Shown here: one piece after another, positions 59,934-64,000 of the stretch
How positions within the stretch are numbered: the stretch's first letter is position 1
Layout of the letters: every line of letters starts with the position of its first letter
From: an uncultured Collinsella sp.
GTDB lineage: Bacteria > Actinomycetota > Coriobacteriia > Coriobacteriales > Coriobacteriaceae
Direction: 5' to 3'
Assembly (NCBI GenBank): GCA_959606065.1
Contig: CAUHHV010000008.1
Span: 1 to 64,000, forward strand
Length of the DNA stretch: 64,000 nucleotides
Notes under the pieces: model-generated
What the model was told of the DNA's origin: nothing
Databases searched by the model: none
The model's input: only the letters and a program-made list of their open reading frames with translations
Program-made: the position numbers and the translations under genes

Positions 59934-59960
59934 GCAAAAAGCCACGTCCGAAGACGTGGC
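59934..59960 (-). terminator. Terminator of tRNA-Asp
   Basis: Minus-strand GCCACGTC-TTCG-GACGTGGC, a UUCG tetraloop hairpin, followed by TTTTTGCG, 12 bp after the CCA. Confidence 0.92.
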
Positions 59961-59971
59961 TTTAATTGCGT

Positions 59972-60049
<78 letters not shown>

Positions 60050-60095
60050 AGGCAGACGTTCGCGTTTGTTTCCGCTCGCGTGCGCTGCGGGGATT

Positions 60096-60125
60096 AGTAT
60101 ACACAGAAGTCTGTCCGGCGCGCAA
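60096..60125 (-). promoter_or_regulatory. Promoter of tRNA-Asp
   Basis: Minus-strand TTGCGC (60120-60125), 18-bp spacer, TATACT (60096-60101), about 45 bp before the tRNA. Confidence 0.65.
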
Positions 60126-60157
60126 CAACTTTTTTGAAAAAATTTTTCGGTCCCTCC

Positions 60158-60302
60158 GGGAGGGTCTCCGGGGCCGGCGGGCGCGGGTTAAGTTTGCTGC
60201 TCTACAGTCCTGCGCAAGACGGAAAGCACATTAAGTGCTTTCCTTTGCGTGCGGAACTCGCGACAAACTTAACCCGCGCCCGCCGGCCCCGGAGACCCTC
60301 CC
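60158..60302. repeat. Perfect 39-bp inverted repeat with inner hairpin
   Basis: Arms 60158-60196 and 60264-60302 are exact reverse complements. The 67-nt centre holds a second hairpin, GGAAAGCAC-attaa-GTGCTTTCC (60221-60243). GC-rich outer arms end in GGTTAAGTTTG inside. It lies between the tRNA-Asp promoter and the phosphodiesterase terminator, with no gene reading into the arms. Rest of the 60126-60420 stretch is GC-rich without features. Confidence 0.85.
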
Positions 60303-60420
60303 TGCCGTCACATTGTTCGAGCCGTTGTTGTTGCTCGCCGCTTCGCGGCTCGGCGGCCCCGTTCTCCGCGGCGGGGTTGTCTAAGGTTTTTGTTGAAGCT
60401 CGGCCATTGGCTCAAATGGA

Positions 60421-60451
60421 AACGGGGAACGCATCTGCATCCCCCGTTTTT
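60421..60451. terminator. Hairpin after the YfcE-like gene
   Basis: AACGGGG / CCCCGTT arms with a 14-nt loop. T run is better on the plus strand (TTTTTGTT) than on the minus strand, yet the only near gene is on the minus strand. Confidence 0.55.
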
Positions 60452-60458
60452 GTTGCGG

Positions 60459-60926
60459 TTACTCCAAGTCAATAAACTTGGTGCTTAGGATCTTGCCGTC
60501 TTTAACGAGCATTCTGGCCATGGTGGGGCCTCGGGTGCCTCTGGGATAGCTGGCGCTGCCCGGGTTGAGGACTAGGCAGCGGCCCACTTGGGCTTCTTTG
60601 GTTGCGTGGGTGTGGCCGTTGATGGCTACGTCTACGGATCCCACCGGAAGGTCTTCGCGGTAGTGGGCTACGGCGAATTTGAGGCCTTCGTAGGTAAAGA
60701 GCGCAAGACGGTCTACATCGGGGCCGTAGTCGCGGTAGTAATCGTTGTTGCCCAATACGGCCCGCACGGGGGCGATGGTGCATAGGTGCTCGTAGTCCAT
60801 CTCTGACGTAAGGTCGCCGGCGTGGATGATCAGGTCTGCGCCCTCAAGCTCATCCAAGAGCGCAGGCGATAAATAGCCGTGGGTGTCCGAGATGATGTCG
60901 ATGCGCTTGGCGCTTGCGCTGTTCAT
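60459..60926 (-). CDS. YfcE/MJ0936-family metallophosphodiesterase
   Basis: A 155-residue calcineurin-like phosphoesterase. Metal motifs are ISDTHG (about 12), HAGDLT (about 35), LGNND (about 58), a lone His in VAHYRED, and NGHTHA near 105. Small size fits the YfcE group, which hydrolyses phosphodiesters; physiological substrate unknown. ATG 60924-60926 with GAAGGGAT upstream. Confidence 0.9.
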   Translation of the reverse strand: MNSASAKRIDIISDTHGYLSPALLDELEGADLIIHAGDLTSEMDYEHLCTIAPVRAVLGNNDYYRDYGPDVDRLALFTYEGLKFAVAHYREDLPVGSVDVAINGHTHATKEAQVGRCLVLNPGSASYPRGTRGPTMARMLVKDGKILSTKFIDLE

Positions 60927-60965
60927 GGGATCCCTTCCGCAAAAAACGATTCGGCAGATACATAC

Positions 60966-61016
60966 AAAAAAGGCCCCACGGCCCCGCAGACGATGGGTCT
61001 ACAGGGCTGCGGGGCC
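60966..61016 (-). terminator. Terminator of the LytR-type operon
   Basis: Minus-strand GGCCCCGCAG / CTGCGGGGCC arms followed by GTGGGGCCTTTTTTG, 7 bp after the response-regulator stop. Confidence 0.85.
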
Positions 61017-61022
61017 AGTGTG

Positions 61023-61739
61023 CTAGAGACTCAGAGCCTTCTTGAGCGGCACGACGCGGCGGCGCGAAACCGGCACGCGTTCGTCGACGCCCGTAATGCC
61101 CAGCTGGATGGCGCCCGAGGGCACCGTCTCAACGTCCGTGACGCACGCTAGGTTGACGATATAGCGGCGGTGAACACGGAAGAAGCCAAAGTCGCAGAGC
61201 TTGGCCTCAAACTGCGCCAGCGAGGTCGTCGACAAAAAGCGATCATCGACGGTATAGATGCAGGAGTAATCGTCCTTTGCCATGATAAAGCGGATGTCAT
61301 CCACGGGAATGAGCACCTTGCGGCCGCCCTTTTCCACCGGGATACGCTCGATGGTCACTTTGCTGTCCGTAACCGGCTTGGCGCGTTGCATGACCTTCTC
61401 GATCGCGCGATCCAGGCGTGCCTCCTCAACCGGTTTCATTAGGTAATCGACAGCATCTACGTCGAACGCCTCGACGGCATGATCGCTATACGCGGTCACA
61501 AACACAATCGCCGGCGGATTTTTGAGCTTATGCAGCGCCTCGGCAAGTTGCAGGCCCGAGGCACCGGGCATCGAGATATCGAGAAACACGACATCCACGC
61601 GACTTTCCATAAGCATCTCGATGGCGGAGCGGACGCTCGACGCCTCCGTGATCGTGCCGATCTTGCCCGTTTGCTCGAGCAGGAAGCGAAGCTCCGAGCG
61701 AGCCGGCGCCTCATCATCCACAATCATCGCACGCAGCAT
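61023..61739 (-). CDS. LytTR-family response regulator
   Basis: A 238-residue regulator. Receiver domain 1-120 with acidic pocket VDDE (8-10), phospho-acceptor Asp54 in FLDISMPG, Lys in YLMKPVEE. LytTR DNA-binding domain about 135-235 (DDIRFIMAKDDYSCIYT, FFRVHRRYIVN). Pairs with the LytS-type kinase 72 bp upstream. LytR-type systems control cell-wall, carbon or virulence genes. ATG 61737-61739 chosen over a frame-open start at 61760. Confidence 0.92.
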   Translation of the reverse strand: MLRAMIVDDEAPARSELRFLLEQTGKIGTITEASSVRSAIEMLMESRVDVVFLDISMPGASGLQLAEALHKLKNPPAIVFVTAYSDHAVEAFDVDAVDYLMKPVEEARLDRAIEKVMQRAKPVTDSKVTIERIPVEKGGRKVLIPVDDIRFIMAKDDYSCIYTVDDRFLSTTSLAQFEAKLCDFGFFRVHRRYIVNLACVTDVETVPSGAIQLGITGVDERVPVSRRRVVPLKKALSL

Positions 61740-61811
61740 AGGGATAAAACCTTTCGTCAACTAACTACGCCGGGCATCCGTCGCATGACGTTGAGCCCGT
61801 AGCCTTTTATT

Positions 61812-63155
61812 TTACTCTTGAATGTCAAAGATGCTCTCTGACAAATCAAGATGAAGGAGCACTTTGGTGCCCTTGCCCGGCGCCGATTCGACACGCGTAT
61901 AGGAGTGCGGCCCATAAAAGCGATGGATGCGCTCCGAAATATTGTGCATGGCCACACCGGCGCCGCCACCCTGGGGAGAGCTGGCGTCGGGACGGGCAGA
62001 GCGCTCGTCAAACAGTCTGGCGGCGGTACCCTCATCCATGCCCACGCCATTATCGGCCACGGCAATCAAGATTGCATCCTCGCCGTCTTGGTGAACGGTC
62101 ACGTCGATCCTCAGGGCGTCGTCATCGCCCATACCATGACGTACGGCGTTCTCGACAATCGGCTGGATCACGAACGCCGGCACCAGCGTATCTTCCACGT
62201 CCTCGGACACATCGAACGTCGCAAGCACGCGGTCCTCGCCAAAGCGGGCCTTCTCAAAGGTAAGGTAGCGCTTGGTCTGTGCGACCTCGCGCGAGACCGG
62301 AATAAGCGATCCCGAGTTGTCGAGCGTGGCACGATAGAACGATGAGAACTCACGAAGCAGTTCGCGGGCCCGCAGCGGGTCGGTGCGCGTAAACGATGCA
62401 ATGGTGTTCAGCGTGTTGAACAGGAAGTGCGGGTTAATCTGCGCCTGCAGCGCACGCACCTCGGCGCGCGCCGTGAGCTCCTTTTGCACCTCGAGCTCGT
62501 GGATGGCGAGCTGCGTGGACAAGATCTCGGCAAAGCCCGAGGCAAGCGCGTACTGGGTACGGTCGACGGCGCGCGGGGTCTTGTAGTAGAACTTGAGCGT
62601 ACCGACGGTACGATCGCCCACCTTGATGGGGGCGATAATGCCGGCGGGGACTTGGTTGTGCGAGCCGTCCGAGCCCACGACATCCACCATACGGTTGAAC
62701 GACTGCACGATGCCATGTTCGATAACGTAGCGTGTGGCAAGCGTGTGGATGGGAGTATCGGGCAGCAGTTTTTCCTCAAACTCGCCCGCGCAGGCAAGCA
62801 CGTTGTCCTCGTCGGTGATGGCCACCGTCATGGCGCGCGTCTCGGGCAAAATGCGCCGGCACACCAAACGCGCCGACTCCTGCGTCAGACCGCCCTTAAT
62901 GTCCTCGAGCATGGCCGAGGCCACCGAGAGCGTCTCCTCGGTGTACTGGGAGCGCACCGAATCGGGATTGAGCGTCAAAAAGATAAAGATGCACAGAAAG
63001 ATGCACAGCAGCGCGCAGGCAATCACCGTGGCGATCGGCTCGATACCGGTCACCAAGGCGAAAATAAAGTACACCAGCACGCAAATGGCGCAGGCGACGG
63101 CAATGATGCGAAAGATTGATATTGAACTATCGCGCTGGGCGCGGCGGTCGATCAT
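61812..63155 (-). CDS. LytS-type sensor histidine kinase
   Basis: A 447-residue kinase with two membrane helices (about 14-36 and 40-62) and a short outer loop. A GAF-like region follows (about 75-215), then the His_kinase domain with phospho-His243 in QINPHFLFNTLN, and an ATPase domain (QPIVENAVRHG, DNGVGMDEG, GAGVAMHNISERI). Signals sensed unknown. Overlaps the glycosyltransferase end by 4 bp and precedes the LytTR regulator. Confidence 0.92.
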   Translation of the reverse strand: MIDRRAQRDSSISIFRIIAVACAICVLVYFIFALVTGIEPIATVIACALLCIFLCIFIFLTLNPDSVRSQYTEETLSVASAMLEDIKGGLTQESARLVCRRILPETRAMTVAITDEDNVLACAGEFEEKLLPDTPIHTLATRYVIEHGIVQSFNRMVDVVGSDGSHNQVPAGIIAPIKVGDRTVGTLKFYYKTPRAVDRTQYALASGFAEILSTQLAIHELEVQKELTARAEVRALQAQINPHFLFNTLNTIASFTRTDPLRARELLREFSSFYRATLDNSGSLIPVSREVAQTKRYLTFEKARFGEDRVLATFDVSEDVEDTLVPAFVIQPIVENAVRHGMGDDDALRIDVTVHQDGEDAILIAVADNGVGMDEGTAARLFDERSARPDASSPQGGGAGVAMHNISERIHRFYGPHSYTRVESAPGKGTKVLLHLDLSESIFDIQE

Positions 63156-64000
63156 TCGGCCCCCTCCAGAATACTGATCAGTTGTGCGTCACGCCAAAGC
63201 CCGTCCATAATCTTGGGCCAAAAGCTCTGGAAACGCAGATAGCTTGCAGCGTTTTGGCGCGCATAGGCCTTTGCCTCGTCGATACCATGGCGCCAGATGC
63301 GCAGGTAGCCCTCATGCTCGCGGGTAAACACGCTGCGGACCATAGCGGTCTTGCGCACGCGGTCGTCGAGCTCGCGCGAAATCCACGGGCCCGGGTAGGG
63401 CATGAGCGATGCCGCCGTAACGGGGATGAGCTCCTTTTGATGCGCGGCGAACGTCAACTTGGCCCGTTCGTAGTACCAACGGTATACATCCTGCATAAAG
63501 CGCGGTGAGCGCTTTTCGGACTCCGGAGGCAGATGGCGCACGGTCCACTCGTTATCAAACCACACGTCGTAGCCAAACATACGCATGTTAAAGAGGTAAT
63601 CCAAGTCCTCGCCGCGGGTGATAAACGGGTCAAAGGCCACACGCGTAAAGGCGCGGGCGTGCAGGGCCATCAGGCCGCCGCACACGTAGTTGGAGCGCGA
63701 GATGCGGGTGCCCGAGAGCGCCTTTTTCATCCAACGGTTGAACTCGATGCGCTTGGTCCACCAACGATGGCAGATGCCCGCCTTGTCCGTGGGAGCCAGC
63801 GGCGAGCCGTCGCGATCGTAGAAATAGCCGCTCTTGACCAAGATCGGCAGGCCCTGGCGCGTCTGCTGACCCAGCGCGTAGGTCGCGCGCTTCATAAAGT
63901 CGGCATCGATGACAGTCTCATCGTCATCCAAAAAGATAACCGCGTCATGCCCCAGCACAGCGGCACAGGCTAGCCCCATGTTGCGGATGGCACCGTAGCC
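63152..64000 (-). CDS. Glycosyltransferase, GT-A fold (5' end outside the window)
   Basis: At least 282 residues of the C-terminal part are visible. It contains the nucleotide-sugar/metal motif FLDDDETVID, an acceptor-side CGGLMALHA and RGEDLDYLFNMRM, a typical family-2-like ED motif. The coding frame runs off the right edge. Its stop overlaps the LytS start (ATGA), so it is upstream in one operon with the two-component genes. Probable role in surface polysaccharide or cell-wall glycan synthesis (inference). Confidence 0.82.
   Translation of the reverse strand, partial: GYGAIRNMGLACAAVLGHDAVIFLDDDETVIDADFMKRATYALGQQTRQGLPILVKSGYFYDRDGSPLAPTDKAGICHRWWTKRIEFNRWMKKALSGTRISRSNYVCGGLMALHARAFTRVAFDPFITRGEDLDYLFNMRMFGYDVWFDNEWTVRHLPPESEKRSPRFMQDVYRWYYERAKLTFAAHQKELIPVTAASLMPYPGPWISRELDDRVRKTAMVRSVFTREHEGYLRIWRHGIDEAKAYARQNAASYLRFQSFWPKIMDGLWRDAQLISILEGAE

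Overview
The window looks like a chromosomal segment of a gut Coriobacteriia, most probably Collinsella. The reasons are a GC-rich background, anaerobe genes (rubrerythrin, an L-lactate/hydroxyacid dehydrogenase) and an unusual density of mannose-family PTS genes with FrlB/GfrE-like SIS-domain deglycases and GntR/UTRA regulators. The genus call is inference; no search was run.

Layout. 1-5.6 kb: end of an unknown gene, glmM, a DUF4012 protein, an EamA transporter and tRNA-Val. 5.6-9.6 kb: accessory genes (DUF5710 protein, small zinc-cysteine protein, restriction-like fragment, unknown ORF, a Schlafen-AlbA_2/COG2865 regulator preceded by two arrays of TTATCTCTC repeats). 9.6-20.2 kb: a lower-GC island holding a complete mannose-family PTS (EIIA, EIIB, EIIC, EIID), a FrlD-like kinase, a SIS deglycase and two tandem GntR regulators. 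It is flanked by two apparently identical 1,035-bp copies of a second SIS gene in direct orientation. Beside them lie the wreck of another PTS (EIIC N-terminal half fused to EIID C-terminal half) and a decayed second copy of the COG2865 regulator with its operator array.

20.3-29 kb: M16C peptidase, a zinc-ribbon/LRR/YD-repeat surface protein, hicAB with SOS-like boxes in its promoter, 5-formyl-THF cyclo-ligase, metA with an acetyl-CoA-type Glu111, and an LDH-family dehydrogenase. 29.4-43.8 kb: three more SIS genes, three more GntR genes, recQ, a YitT protein, a HAD phosphatase, a second PTS (fused EIIAB, EIIC, EIID) and a second EamA transporter. 43.8-64 kb: mostly housekeeping (GNAT, threonine aldolase, PAP2, mfd, nth, ABC exporter, rmuC, rubrerythrin, MutY-like glycosylase, Rrf2 regulator, tRNA-Asp, YfcE phosphodiesterase, LytR/LytS pair, partial glycosyltransferase) plus a nucleotidyltransferase/HTH pair that could be a toxin-antitoxin module.

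How the genes work together: six SIS genes, two intact PTSs and five GntR/UTRA regulators form a dispersed catabolic network. Its likely substrates are PTS-imported, phosphorylated amino-sugar or Amadori compounds (fructoselysine/glucoselysine-like). Three operator families can be read from the sequence: ATAACGT boxes at seven promoters, a GTTCTATGTTGTTCTAT pair, and a CATACA(A/G)GTTA pair.

The most unusual content is non-coding. A family of four 3'-UTR elements sits directly on stop codons, with a stem whose sequence changes in a compensatory way while the loops stay conserved. A second two-copy family has covarying arms and a conserved apical segment, followed by near-identical terminators. 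There is also a perfect 39-bp inverted repeat, several MITE-like inverted-repeat elements, and a scattered family of hairpins containing GGGACAG.
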